Positions 24,728 to 32,677 of a stretch of DNA of 64,000 bases are shown here, piece by piece (the stretch's first letter is position 1; each line of letters begins with the position of its first letter). The DNA is taken from assembly GCF_004353505.1 (NCBI RefSeq), contig NZ_SMNQ01000004.1, forward strand, positions 310,001 to 374,000, read 5' to 3'. This DNA is from Streptomyces sp. WAC05374. Its GTDB lineage: Bacteria; Actinomycetota; Actinomycetes; Streptomycetales; Streptomycetaceae. The notes under the pieces were generated by a model. It was given only the letters and a program-made list of their open reading frames with translations, had not been told where the DNA came from and did no database searches. Position numbers and translations under genes: made by a program.

Positions 24728-25774
24728 ATGCGCTGGGACAACCTGAACGACCGCCCCGCCGCACCCGGGGGCGACACCGCGCTGTTCGGCACGGACGCCG
24801 TGACCACGCGTACGTTCGACACCCCGGAGTTCAGCGGGATCACCTTCCACGAGGTGCGCGCGCGTTCGATCCTGAACCGGGTGCCGGGCGCCTCCCGCAT
24901 GCCGTTCGAGTGGACCGTCAACCCCTACCGCGGCTGCACGCACGCGTGCGTGTACTGCTTCGCCCGCAAGACGCACAGCTATCTGGACCTCGACACCGGC
25001 ATCGGCTTCGACTCGCAGATCGTGGTGAAGATCAACGCGCCGGAGCTGCTGCGCAAGCAGCTCGCGTCGCCGCGCTGGCAGGGCGCGCACATCGCCATGG
25101 GGACGAACGTCGACTGCTACCAGCGCGCCGAGGGCCGCTACCGGCTGATGCCGGGCATCATCTCCGCGCTGCGCGACCACGCGAACCCCTTCTCCATCCT
25201 CACCAAGGGCACCCTGCTGCTGCGCGACCTGGACCTGCTGGTCCAGGCCGCCGAGGTGACCGAGGTGGGGATCTCCGTCTCCGTCGGCTTCACGGACCAC
25301 GAGCTGTGGCGGACCGTCGAGCCCGGCACCCCCGCCCCGGAGCGCCGCCTCGACGTCGTCCGCACGCTGACCGACCACGGGATCGGCTGCGGGGTGCTGA
25401 TGGCCCCGGTGATCCCGTTCCTCGGCGACCACCCCGACCAGCTCCGCGCCACCGTGCGCGCGATCGCGGCCTCCGGGGCGACGTCGGTGACCCCGCTCGT
25501 GCTGCACCTGCGGCCGGGGGCGCGCGAGTGGTTCATGGCGTGGCTGCACCGGCACCACCCGCACCTGGTGCGGCGCTACGAGCGGCTGTACGCGGACGGC
25601 GCCTACGCCCCGACGTGGTACCAGCGCCGGATCACCCGTCAGGTGCACGAACTGGCCCACGAGTTCGGCATGGGCCCGGGGCGCAGGGGCGCGAACCGGC
25701 GGGGCACGCCGCCGCCCGCGCTCCCGGAGCGGCGGGTCGCGGAGCCCGGGCCCACCCAGCTCACCCTCCTCTGA
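24728..25774 (+). CDS. Radical SAM protein, Rv2578c/SplB-like family
   Basis: A 348-residue radical SAM enzyme. The 4Fe-4S-binding CxxxCxxC motif is in YRGCTHACVYCFARKTHSYLD (here given as GCTHACVYCFA). It continues with the SAM-binding and barrel segments VVKINAPELLRKQL and IAMGTNVDCYQRAEG, which place it in the group of Mycobacterium Rv2578c, distantly related to spore photoproduct lyase. The C-terminus has conserved LHLRPGAREWFMAWL. The reaction is unknown. The ATG at 24728 follows GAGGAGG. A LexA-like box upstream suggests induction by DNA damage. Confidence 0.88.
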   Translation: MRWDNLNDRPAAPGGDTALFGTDAVTTRTFDTPEFSGITFHEVRARSILNRVPGASRMPFEWTVNPYRGCTHACVYCFARKTHSYLDLDTGIGFDSQIVVKINAPELLRKQLASPRWQGAHIAMGTNVDCYQRAEGRYRLMPGIISALRDHANPFSILTKGTLLLRDLDLLVQAAEVTEVGISVSVGFTDHELWRTVEPGTPAPERRLDVVRTLTDHGIGCGVLMAPVIPFLGDHPDQLRATVRAIAASGATSVTPLVLHLRPGAREWFMAWLHRHHPHLVRRYERLYADGAYAPTWYQRRITRQVHELAHEFGMGPGRRGANRRGTPPPALPERRVAEPGPTQLTLL

Positions 25775-25884
25775 TCGGGTCAAGTCTGCCCGCGCCGTGC
25801 CCGTCCGGGCCGGAATGAGGGGACGATCCGCCGAGGGGGCGGTACGCCCTCGCAGCCCATCGTTCCGCTCGCTCGGGAGGCCGT

Positions 25885-27468
25885 ATGCAGAAACGCGCAG
25901 GAGTGCTGATCGCCGCCGGGGCGCTGCTGGCGGGCGCGGTCACCGCCGTACCGTCGGCGGCCGAGCCGTCCGCCGGGGAGCCGTCCGCACCGCTCGCGTG
26001 GAAGGGGTGCGCCACCAAGCAGTACCCCCGGCTCCAGTGCGCGACCGTGCGGGTGCCGCTGGACCACGACGACCCCGGCGGGCAGCGGATCACCCTGGCC
26101 CTGTCCCGCGTCCCGCACACCGCGAAGACCTTCCAGGGACCGCTGCTGGTCAATCCGGGCGGCCCGGGGGCCAGCGGGCGCTCGATGGCCGGGTTCGTGG
26201 CGGCCTCGCTGCCGGAGCGGGTCGCGGCGCAGTACGACGTGGTCGGCTTCGACCCGCGGGGCGTGGGCGCGAGCCGGCCCGCGCTGGACTGCAAGCCGGG
26301 CTACTTCACGCCCGTGCGGCCCGACTCGGTGCCGCGCGACCAGCGGGACGAGCGGGTGAACCTGGCCAGGGCCGCGTCCTTCGCCCGGGCGTGCGGCGAC
26401 AAGTACGGCGACCTGCTGCGGCACATGAGCACCGTCAGCACGGCCCGGGACCTCGACCTCGTCCGGCAGGCCCTGGGCGCGGAGCGGATCAGCTACTTCG
26501 GGTACTCCTACGGCACGTACCTCGGCACCGTGTACGCCAAGCTGTTCCCGCACCGGGTACGGCGGGCCGTCCTGGACTCCGTGGTCGATCCGCACGCGGT
26601 CTGGTACCGCCTCAACCTCGCGCAGGACCGGGCCTTCGACGCCCGGCACAAGGCGTTCATGGCCTGGGTGGCCAAGCACGACCGGACGTACCGGCTGGGC
26701 ACCGACCCGGCGAAGGTGGAGGCGCGCTGGTACGCGATGCGGGAGGCACTGCGCAAGAAGCCGGCGGGCCGGAAGATCGGCCCGGCCGAGCTGGAGGACA
26801 CCTACCTGCCGGGCGGGTACTTCAACGGCTTCTGGCCCACGCTCGCGGAGGCCTTCTCGGCGTACGTGAACGACAAGGACCCCGACCCCCTGGTGGCGGC
26901 GCACCGGACCCTGTCCTCGCCCGACGCCGCGAGCGACAACAGCTACTCCGTCTACGCGGCCGTCCAGTGCCGGGACGCCCGGTGGCCGCAGGACTGGGGC
27001 GTCTGGCACCGGGACAACTGGGACGTGTACGGCAAGGCCCCCTTCTCCACCTGGAACAACGCCTGGTACAACGCGCCCTGCGCCTTCTGGCCCGTGGAGT
27101 CGCTGTCGGCACCGGAGCCGGCGAACGACGCGCTGCCGCCGGTGCTGCTGTTCCAGGCGACGGAGGACGCCGCCACGCCGTACGAGGGCGGCGTGGCCGT
27201 CCACCGCGAACTGCGCGGCTCCAGCCTGGTCGTCGAGCAGGGCGGCGGGAACCACGCGGTCACGCTGGGCGGCAACGCCTGCCTGGACCGGTACCTCGTG
27301 CGCTACCTGGAGACGGGCGCGGTGCCCCGGGGCGGCGGCCGGGGGGCGGCGGACGCGGTGTGCGCGGCGGTGCCCGACCCGCGGCCGGCGAAGGCGGCAC
27401 GGGACGCGGCTCCGGCGGGCCGGACCGGCGCCGCGGCGCTGCACGGGCTGCTGGGCCACGGGGGCTGA
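25885..27468 (+). CDS. Secreted alpha/beta hydrolase, tripeptidyl aminopeptidase-like
   Basis: A 527-residue secreted serine peptidase similar to Streptomyces tripeptidyl aminopeptidases (Tap/SlpD/SlpE type), which remove tripeptides from protein N-termini outside the cell. It has a signal peptide (residues about 1-28), then PLLVNPGGPGASGRSMAGF (oxyanion region), FDPRGVGASRP, the nucleophile in YFGYSYGTYLG, and a C-terminal TAP-like domain with FQATEDAATPYEGG (acid) and GGGNHAVTL (histidine). The cysteines fit a disulfide-bonded exoenzyme. The ATG at 25885 follows CGGGAGG. Confidence 0.92.
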   Translation: MQKRAGVLIAAGALLAGAVTAVPSAAEPSAGEPSAPLAWKGCATKQYPRLQCATVRVPLDHDDPGGQRITLALSRVPHTAKTFQGPLLVNPGGPGASGRSMAGFVAASLPERVAAQYDVVGFDPRGVGASRPALDCKPGYFTPVRPDSVPRDQRDERVNLARAASFARACGDKYGDLLRHMSTVSTARDLDLVRQALGAERISYFGYSYGTYLGTVYAKLFPHRVRRAVLDSVVDPHAVWYRLNLAQDRAFDARHKAFMAWVAKHDRTYRLGTDPAKVEARWYAMREALRKKPAGRKIGPAELEDTYLPGGYFNGFWPTLAEAFSAYVNDKDPDPLVAAHRTLSSPDAASDNSYSVYAAVQCRDARWPQDWGVWHRDNWDVYGKAPFSTWNNAWYNAPCAFWPVESLSAPEPANDALPPVLLFQATEDAATPYEGGVAVHRELRGSSLVVEQGGGNHAVTLGGNACLDRYLVRYLETGAVPRGGGRGAADAVCAAVPDPRPAKAARDAAPAGRTGAAALHGLLGHGG

Positions 27469-27476
27469 CCGGCCGA

Positions 27477-27499
27477 TTGTCAGTGGCGTGCGCGAGGAT
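27477..27499 (+). promoter_or_regulatory. RecA-independent DNA-damage (PafBC-type) promoter before ridA-like gene
   Basis: TTGTCAGTGGC at 27477-27487 is a full match to the actinobacterial RecA-NDp element, followed after 6 bases by GAGGAT in place of the usual TAGGGT. The -10 would end 7 bases before the ATG at 27507, giving a leaderless message. The first base of the -10 (G for T) is the only clear deviation. Confidence 0.5.
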
Positions 27500-27506
27500 G
27501 AGGCGC

Positions 27507-27920
27507 ATGAGCGATCACCTCACCCATGTGCACGCCCCTGACGGGGTCGCCCCCGGTTCCGGCTACAGCCATGTCGTCTGGGGCAGCGGCCGGTTCATCG
27601 CGATATCCGGGCAGTGCGCCTTGGACGCGGACGGCCGGGTGGTGGGCGAGGGAGACCCGGGTGCCCAGGCCCGCCAGGTCTTCGGCAACCTGCGGCGGTG
27701 CCTGGCCGCGGCGGGCGCCGGGTTCGACGACGTGGTCAAGCTGACGTACTTCGTCACGGACGTGGCCCACCTGCCGGCGGTACGGGCGGCCCGCGACGAG
27801 GTGATCGACACGACCCGTCCGCCGGCCAGCTCGGCGGTCCAGGTGTCGGCACTGTTCCGGCCCGAACTGCTGGTGGAGATCGAGGCGTTCGCGGTCCTCC
27901 CCGAGGGGCCCCGGCCGTGA
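27507..27920 (+). CDS. RidA family protein (YjgF/YER057c/UK114)
   Basis: A 137-residue RidA-family protein. Members hydrolyse reactive enamine/imine intermediates or act in other ring-cleavage steps; they form trimers in the cytosol. Typical segments are YSHVVWGSGRFIAISGQCAL, VFGNLRRCLAAAGAGFDDVVKL, YFVTDVAHLPAVR and the C-terminal SSAVQVSALFRPELLVEIEA. The arginine that binds the intermediate carboxylate in archetypal RidA (usually in R-P/A-R-S) has no clear equivalent here, so the exact activity is uncertain. The ATG at 27507 fits a leaderless start. It overlaps the next gene as GTGA. Confidence 0.85.
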   Translation: MSDHLTHVHAPDGVAPGSGYSHVVWGSGRFIAISGQCALDADGRVVGEGDPGAQARQVFGNLRRCLAAAGAGFDDVVKLTYFVTDVAHLPAVRAARDEVIDTTRPPASSAVQVSALFRPELLVEIEAFAVLPEGPRP

Positions 27921-28444
27921 CGGACGCCGTCCGGGTGCGGGACATGGTGGTGGCCGACTGCGAGGCCGTCGCCGAGGTCCGGGTGCACGGCTGGCGGTTC
28001 GCCTACGAGGGGCTGATACCGGCGTGGTACCTGGCGGCGATGACCGTCGAGGCGGACGCGGAGACCCGCCGCAAGCATTTCGCCCAGGACAGCACCCGTG
28101 CGGTCAACCTGGTCGCCGAGCGCGGCGGTTCGGTGGTCGGCTGGGCCTGCTACGGGCCCTGCCGGGACGGGCAGGCCCCGACCGGGGCGGCCGAGCTGTA
28201 CGCGCTGTACGCACGGCCGGACCAGCTCTCCACGGGCGTGGGGCGGGCGCTGATGGCCGAGGCGGTGAGCCGTGCCACCGCCGAGGGGTACGGGGCGATG
28301 CGGTTGTGGGTGCTGAAGGACAACGCCCGTGCCCGGCGCTTCTACGAGAGGGCCGGCTTCGCGCCGGACGGGGCGGAGGAGCCCTGGCACGTGGCGGGGA
28401 CCACGGTGCCGGAGGTCCGCTGCACCCGCCGCCTCACCCCCTGA
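27917..28444 (+). CDS. GNAT family N-acetyltransferase
   Basis: A 175-residue acetyltransferase with the GNAT fold. The pattern is RVRDMVVADCEAVAEVRVHGW at the N-terminus, LYALYARPDQLSTGVGRALM (beta 4 plus the acetyl-CoA loop, with an SxGVGxxL variation of Q/RxxGxG/A) and LWVLKDNARARRFYERAGF. The start GTG overlaps the ridA-like stop as GTGA, so the two genes are co-translated and likely share the upstream stress promoter. Substrate unknown. Confidence 0.87.
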   Translation: MTDAVRVRDMVVADCEAVAEVRVHGWRFAYEGLIPAWYLAAMTVEADAETRRKHFAQDSTRAVNLVAERGGSVVGWACYGPCRDGQAPTGAAELYALYARPDQLSTGVGRALMAEAVSRATAEGYGAMRLWVLKDNARARRFYERAGFAPDGAEEPWHVAGTTVPEVRCTRRLTP

Positions 28445-28607
28445 CCGCTGACCGCCCCGGCGGACCGGCCCCGCCGACGGGACGACGCGGCCCGGCGGCA
28501 CGCCCCCAGGACCCAGCGCCCCGGCGCCCCGGCGCCGCCGACGGGACCGCGCGGCCCGGCCGCCCCGTGCCCGGCACGCCCCGGGGCCCCGCCCCCGCGC
28601 CCGCCCG

Positions 28608-29207
28608 TCAGGCCGGGGCCGGCAGGCGGCGCAGGGCTTCGGCGGCCGCGGCGGCCAGGCGGGGGTGGGCCAGGGCGGCTTCGAGGACCGGGCGTGCGCG
28701 GGGGTCGCCCAGGGCGCCCAGCCCCTCCGCGCAGGCGACGCCCACCCGCCAGTACGGGTCACCGGCCGGGAGGCGGCGCTCCAGGACGGTGATCAGGGCC
28801 GGTACGGACTCCGGTGCGCGCAGGCACGCGAGCAGCCGGACCGGCAGCAGGGCGTAGGCGACGCGCAGCTCGTTGGTGGCGAGGGCGGCCGCGGCCCTCG
28901 GGGTGCGCGGGTCGCCCAGCCGGGTCAGGGCGTGGGCGGCGGAGACGCAGCGCTCGGGGTCCCGGTGGTTGAGGAGCAGGACCAGTGCCTCGAAGGCGCG
29001 CCGGTCACCCGCGAGGCCGAGCCGGAAGGCGGCGAGCTCCCGGGCCCACAGCGGCTGCGCCGGCCCGGTGAGGACGGCGGCCAGCTCGTCGGGGTCCCGG
29101 GCGCTGAGCAGCCGCTCGTACGCGGGTGACCCGCCGGCCTCGTCGCGCAGCCGGTGCGCGAGCGACCTGAACTCCTCGTCCGTACCGTCCGTACCGTCGG
29201 CGTCCAT
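28608..29207 (-). CDS. HEAT-repeat domain protein
   Basis: A 199-residue, all-helical protein with about four HEAT-like units (for example LWARELAAFRLGLAGDRRAFEALVLLL, quoted in part as AFRLGLAGDRRAFEALVLLL; then AAHALTRLGDPRTPRAAAAL and CAEGLGALGDPRARPVLEAA). HEAT proteins scaffold protein interactions, and some bacterial members bind modified DNA or phycobilins. No function can be given. A possible -10 (GATACT) lies just above the ATG. It converges with the GNAT gene across a 163-base GC-rich gap that holds a 25-base imperfect repeat (28472 and 28536). Confidence 0.78.
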   Translation of the reverse strand: MDADGTDGTDEEFRSLAHRLRDEAGGSPAYERLLSARDPDELAAVLTGPAQPLWARELAAFRLGLAGDRRAFEALVLLLNHRDPERCVSAAHALTRLGDPRTPRAAAALATNELRVAYALLPVRLLACLRAPESVPALITVLERRLPAGDPYWRVGVACAEGLGALGDPRARPVLEAALAHPRLAAAAAEALRRLPAPA

Positions 29208-29536
29208 GGCTGTCAGTATCCAGCGCCACCGCGATCCAGATCACACGTTCCGGCCACTTCCCAGGACTGGCGCGCTCGTTACCCGCCAGTTAATCTCAGG
29301 TGAGCGGGTACCCCCCGCACCCCTCACGGCGGCCTGGTGACGCAGCCGCCGCGAGTGCCTTGTCGGTTCGGCACCTTGTACGACGTGACTCCGGGACAGA
29401 GTCCGTCGGTCCTCCTCACCGCGACAGCACGCCCTGCGCGCGACGCGCCCGCACCCGTGTACCCGCCTCCCGGACGTACGCCCGTGCATCTGTGCGCGCA
29501 CCCTCATCAGTCGTCACTCATCCCTGGAGTCCCGTG
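29208..29536 (+). promoter_or_regulatory. 329-base divergent gap with operator-like inverted repeat over a promoter
   Basis: ACTGGCG at 29266-29272 and CGCCAGT at 29284-29290 form a perfect 7-base inverted repeat around 11 bases, followed at once by TAATCT (29291-29296), a good -10. The left arm overlaps the expected -35. The dehydrogenase starts 240 bases further on, so a long leader or a second promoter is likely. Nothing else was recognised in the gap. Confidence 0.5.
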
Positions 29537-31321
29537 ATGGACACCCCTCTCTCCACCATCGCCGTCGTCGGTCTCGGCACGATGGGCACCGGTATCGCCG
29601 AGGTCCTGACCCGGGCCGGCCGTGAGGTCATCGGCATCGACATCAGTGAGGCCGCCGCCGCCCGCGCGATCACGACCCTGGAGGCCGCCACCGCCCGCTC
29701 CGTGGCGCGCGAGCGGATCACCGAGGAGGAGCGGCGCGACATCCTCGCCCGCTTCCGCACCTTCTCCGACCTCCAGGCGGCGGCCGACGCCGACCTGGTC
29801 ATCGAGGTCGTGCCCGAGTCGTACGAGGTCAAGCAGCAGGTCTTCCGGGCGCTGGACGGCATCGTCCGCCCCGGCGCGATCCTCGCCACCGGCACGAACG
29901 CCCTGTCCGTGACCCGGCTGGCGGCCGACTCCGCGCACCCGGAGCGCGTGCTCGGCCTGCACTTCTTCAACCCCGCGCCGGCGATGAAGCTCGTCGAGGT
30001 GGTCTCCTCGGTGCTGACCGCCCCGCAGGCCGTCGCCGCCGTCACCGACCTGGCCCACCAGCTCGGCAAGGAGCCCGTCGCGGTGGGCGACCGGCCCGGA
30101 TTCGTGGCGGACGGGCTGCTCTTCGGCTACCTGAACCAGGCCGCGGCGATGTACGAGGCCAAGTACGCCTCCCGCGAGGACATCGACGCCGCCATGAAGC
30201 TGGGCTGCGGCCTGCCGATGGGGCCGCTGGCCCTGCTGGACCTGATCGGCATCGACACCGCCCGTACCGTGCTCGACGCCATGTACGCCGAGTCCCACGA
30301 CCGGCTGCACGCGCCCGCGCCGATCCTGAAGCAGCTCAGCGAGGCCGGTCTGACCGGCCGCAAGTCGGGGCGTGGCTTCTACACGTACGAGGCGCCGGGC
30401 AGCGGCGTGGTGGTGCGCGACGCGCTGACCCCGCTGGACGCGGCCGGTACGGGCGCGGCGGCCCGCGAGGTCCGCTCGGTGGGCGTCGCCGGGTCCGGCA
30501 CCATGGCGAGCGGCATCGCGGAGGTGTTCGCCAAGGCCGGTTACGACGTGGTGCTCGCGGCCCGTTCCCTGGAGAAGGCGGAGACGGCCGCGGCGCGGAT
30601 CGCCAAGTCCCTGGCCCGCTCCGTCGACAAGGGGCGGATGACGGCCGAGGCGCGGGACGAGACCCTGGCCCGCATCACCCCGGCCGGCTCGCTGGACGCC
30701 TTCGCCGAGGTCGATCTGGCGGTCGAGGCGGTCGCCGAGGACCTGGAGATCAAGCAGCAGCTCTTCGCGACCCTGGACAAGGTCTGCAAGCCGGGCGCGG
30801 TGCTGGCCACCACGACCTCCTCCCTGCCCGTCGTCGCCTGCGCCCGCGCCACCTCGCGCCCGCAGGACGTGATCGGGATGCACTTCTTCAACCCGGCCCC
30901 GGCCATGAAGCTGGTCGAGGTGGTGCGTACGGTCCTGACCGGCGACGACGTCCACGCCACCGTCCGCGAGGTCACGGCCAGGATCCGCAAGCACCCGGTG
31001 GACTGCGGCGACCGTGCCGGTTTCATCGTGAACGCGCTGCTCTTCCCGTACCTGAACAACGCGATCAAGATGGTCGAGCAGCACTACGCCTCGCTCGACG
31101 ACATCGACGCCGCGATGAAGCTCGGCGGCGGGTACCCGATGGGACCCTTCGAGCTGCTGGACGTGGTCGGGCTGGACGTGTCGCTGGCCATCGAGCGGGT
31201 CCTGCACCGCGAGTTCCGCGATCCGGGGCTGGCCCCGGCGCCGCTCCTGGAGCACCTGGTGGCGGCGGGCTGCCTCGGGCGCAAGACGGGGCGCGGCTTC
31301 CGCGAATATGCCCGGCGCTGA
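29537..31321 (+). CDS. 3-hydroxyacyl-CoA dehydrogenase, two tandem domains
   Basis: A 594-residue NAD-dependent 3-hydroxyacyl-CoA (3-hydroxybutyryl-CoA) dehydrogenase made of two complete copies. Each has a Rossmann GxGTMGxGIAEV motif (VVGLGTMGTGIAEVL near residue 9; GVAGSGTMASGIAEVF near 315), an FFNPAPAMKLVEVV segment (with catalytic His before it, LHFFNPAP and MHFFNPAP), and a C-terminal G-P-x-x-LLD domain (MGPLALLDLIG and MGPFELLDVVG). It would oxidise or reduce acetoacetyl-CoA/3-hydroxybutyryl-CoA, feeding crotonyl-CoA to the downstream Ccr pathway. The ATG at 29537 follows GGAG; a GTG just before it is possible. Confidence 0.93.
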   Translation: MDTPLSTIAVVGLGTMGTGIAEVLTRAGREVIGIDISEAAAARAITTLEAATARSVARERITEEERRDILARFRTFSDLQAAADADLVIEVVPESYEVKQQVFRALDGIVRPGAILATGTNALSVTRLAADSAHPERVLGLHFFNPAPAMKLVEVVSSVLTAPQAVAAVTDLAHQLGKEPVAVGDRPGFVADGLLFGYLNQAAAMYEAKYASREDIDAAMKLGCGLPMGPLALLDLIGIDTARTVLDAMYAESHDRLHAPAPILKQLSEAGLTGRKSGRGFYTYEAPGSGVVVRDALTPLDAAGTGAAAREVRSVGVAGSGTMASGIAEVFAKAGYDVVLAARSLEKAETAAARIAKSLARSVDKGRMTAEARDETLARITPAGSLDAFAEVDLAVEAVAEDLEIKQQLFATLDKVCKPGAVLATTTSSLPVVACARATSRPQDVIGMHFFNPAPAMKLVEVVRTVLTGDDVHATVREVTARIRKHPVDCGDRAGFIVNALLFPYLNNAIKMVEQHYASLDDIDAAMKLGGGYPMGPFELLDVVGLDVSLAIERVLHREFRDPGLAPAPLLEHLVAAGCLGRKTGRGFREYARR

Positions 31322-31424
31322 GCCGTACGGGGAGTGGGGCGGGCTGCTCGACGGTGCGGGCGGCCCGGCCTCCCGGTCGGCCCCACAGGCGCGGTCTCCT
31401 GCACGGATGCAGTACGTTCAGGTC

Positions 31425-32255
31425 ATGTCCCAGCCCGCTGACTCCGCCCGCCGGCCCTCCCGTGCCACCGCCTCGTCCGATGCCCCCGAGAGCGCCGCGG
31501 GCAGCCGTGCCGCCGCCCAGCGGCTCAAGATGCGCCGCGAACTGGCCGCCGCCGCCATGGAACTGTTCGCGACGAAGGGGTACGAGGCGACGACGGTCGA
31601 CGAGATCGCCGCCGCGGCCGGAGTCGCCCGGCGCACCTTCTTCCGCCACTTCCGCTCCAAGGAAGAGGCGATCTTCCCCGATCACGACGACACCCTGGTG
31701 CGGGCGGAGGCGGTCCTGAACGCCGCACCGGCCCACGAGCACCCGCTCGACACGGTGTGCCGGGGGATCAAGGAAGTCATGAAGATGTACGCGGCGTCCC
31801 CCGCGGTGTCGGTGGAGCGGTACCGCCTCACCCGGGAGGTGCCCACCCTCCGGGAGCGCGAGATCGCCTCGGTGGCCCGCTACGAGCGGCTGTTCACGCG
31901 GTATCTGCTGGGCCATTTCGACGAGCGGGACCACCACGACGGCAATGACGACCCGCTGCTGGCGGAGGTGGCGGCGTCCGCGGTGGTGACGGCGCACAAC
32001 CACGTGCTGCGCCGCTGGCTGAGGGCCGGTGGCCAGGGGGACGTGGAGGCACAGCTCGACCACGCCTTCGCGATCGTGCGGGACACGTTCGGCACGGGCA
32101 TAGGCGCGGGGCGCGCCGCCGGCGCGACGGCCCCTTCGAAGCCCCCCGCCGCGACGGCGAGCACCACCGGCGACGTGCTGGTCACCGTGGCCCGCACGGA
32201 CGCGCCGCTGGACGAGATCATGCGGACCATCGAGCAGACCCTCAAGGCCCGCTGA
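31425..32255 (+). CDS. TetR family transcriptional regulator
   Basis: A 276-residue regulator. The HTH lies at residues about 35-80 (AAMELFATKGYEATTVDEIA, then AGVARRTFFRHFRSKEEAIF). The rest is a helical ligand-binding domain plus an Ala/Thr-rich tail. It lies between the 3-hydroxyacyl-CoA dehydrogenase and ccr, all on the plus strand, and a strong terminator follows. It is a likely regulator of this acyl-CoA region; candidate targets are the inverted repeats at 29266-29290 and 32409-32444. The ATG at 31425 is chosen; the ribosome site (CAGG) is weak. Confidence 0.88.
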   Translation: MSQPADSARRPSRATASSDAPESAAGSRAAAQRLKMRRELAAAAMELFATKGYEATTVDEIAAAAGVARRTFFRHFRSKEEAIFPDHDDTLVRAEAVLNAAPAHEHPLDTVCRGIKEVMKMYAASPAVSVERYRLTREVPTLREREIASVARYERLFTRYLLGHFDERDHHDGNDDPLLAEVAASAVVTAHNHVLRRWLRAGGQGDVEAQLDHAFAIVRDTFGTGIGAGRAAGATAPSKPPAATASTTGDVLVTVARTDAPLDEIMRTIEQTLKAR

Positions 32256-32278
32256 GCCGCCCCGGCGGCCCCCTGTCG

Positions 32279-32321
32279 ACGCCCGCTCCTCCCGACGCTG
32301 TCCGCCGGGAGGAGCGGGCGT
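32279..32321 (+). terminator. Rho-independent terminator after tetR
   Basis: A 16-bp perfect stem (ACGCCCGCTCCTCCCG and its complement) with an 11-base loop, followed by TTCTGTTGCTCTT. It lies 23 bases after the TetR stop and separates it from the ccr operon. Confidence 0.88.
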
Positions 32322-32677
32322 TCTGTTGCTCTTCGGCCCGTTTTCCTCCCCCCGGTCGATCGATCATCGCTCATCTGTGAACGGCGGATGACATCTGAGG
32401 AAAATTGTTGGCACTCAGTGTCTTGCGGCCTGGCACGCGGTGTCATACGTTGATGTTGTCCGGGCGGCCGGCGTGCAGAGATCTCTCGTACGCCGGCTGT
32501 CCCCGCAAGGCCATCGCGCCTCGCGCGCCCGGACGCCTGCGTCACAGGCACCCCCGCGCACCACCCAGCGCTGCCAGCACCACCCCGGCCGAACCGACGG
32601 CACACCTCCACAGCAGTACTTCCCCGACGTTCCCCTCAACGTCTGTCCTCAAGACGTTTCTCGCCGGAGGCAACACC
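32322..32677 (+). promoter_or_regulatory. Promoter and long leader region of the ccr operon
   Basis: The 356 bases between the terminator and ccr contain no gene. The first 140 are AT-rich for this genome (32330-32460). A possible promoter is TTGCGG at 32423 with a -10-like ATACGT near 32446; it would leave a leader of about 220 bases, GC-rich and without a recognised riboswitch. Two related 14-base elements lie at 32409 and 32431. Confidence 0.5.
32409..32444. promoter_or_regulatory. Paired 14-base operator candidates in the ccr promoter
   Basis: TGGCACTCAGTGTC at 32409-32422 and TGGCACGCGGTGTC at 32431-32444 agree at 12 of 14 positions, are each imperfect inverted repeats (GGCAC...GTGTC), and are spaced 22 bases apart. 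They overlap the likely -35/-10 of ccr, as expected for a repressor. Confidence 0.55.

Noticed and set aside
28472..28560. 25-base imperfect repeat between the GNAT and HEAT-repeat genes
   Set aside because: 23 of 25 bases match, but the sequence is simple GC-rich spacer between convergent genes, with no symmetric element. Not strong enough to list as functional.
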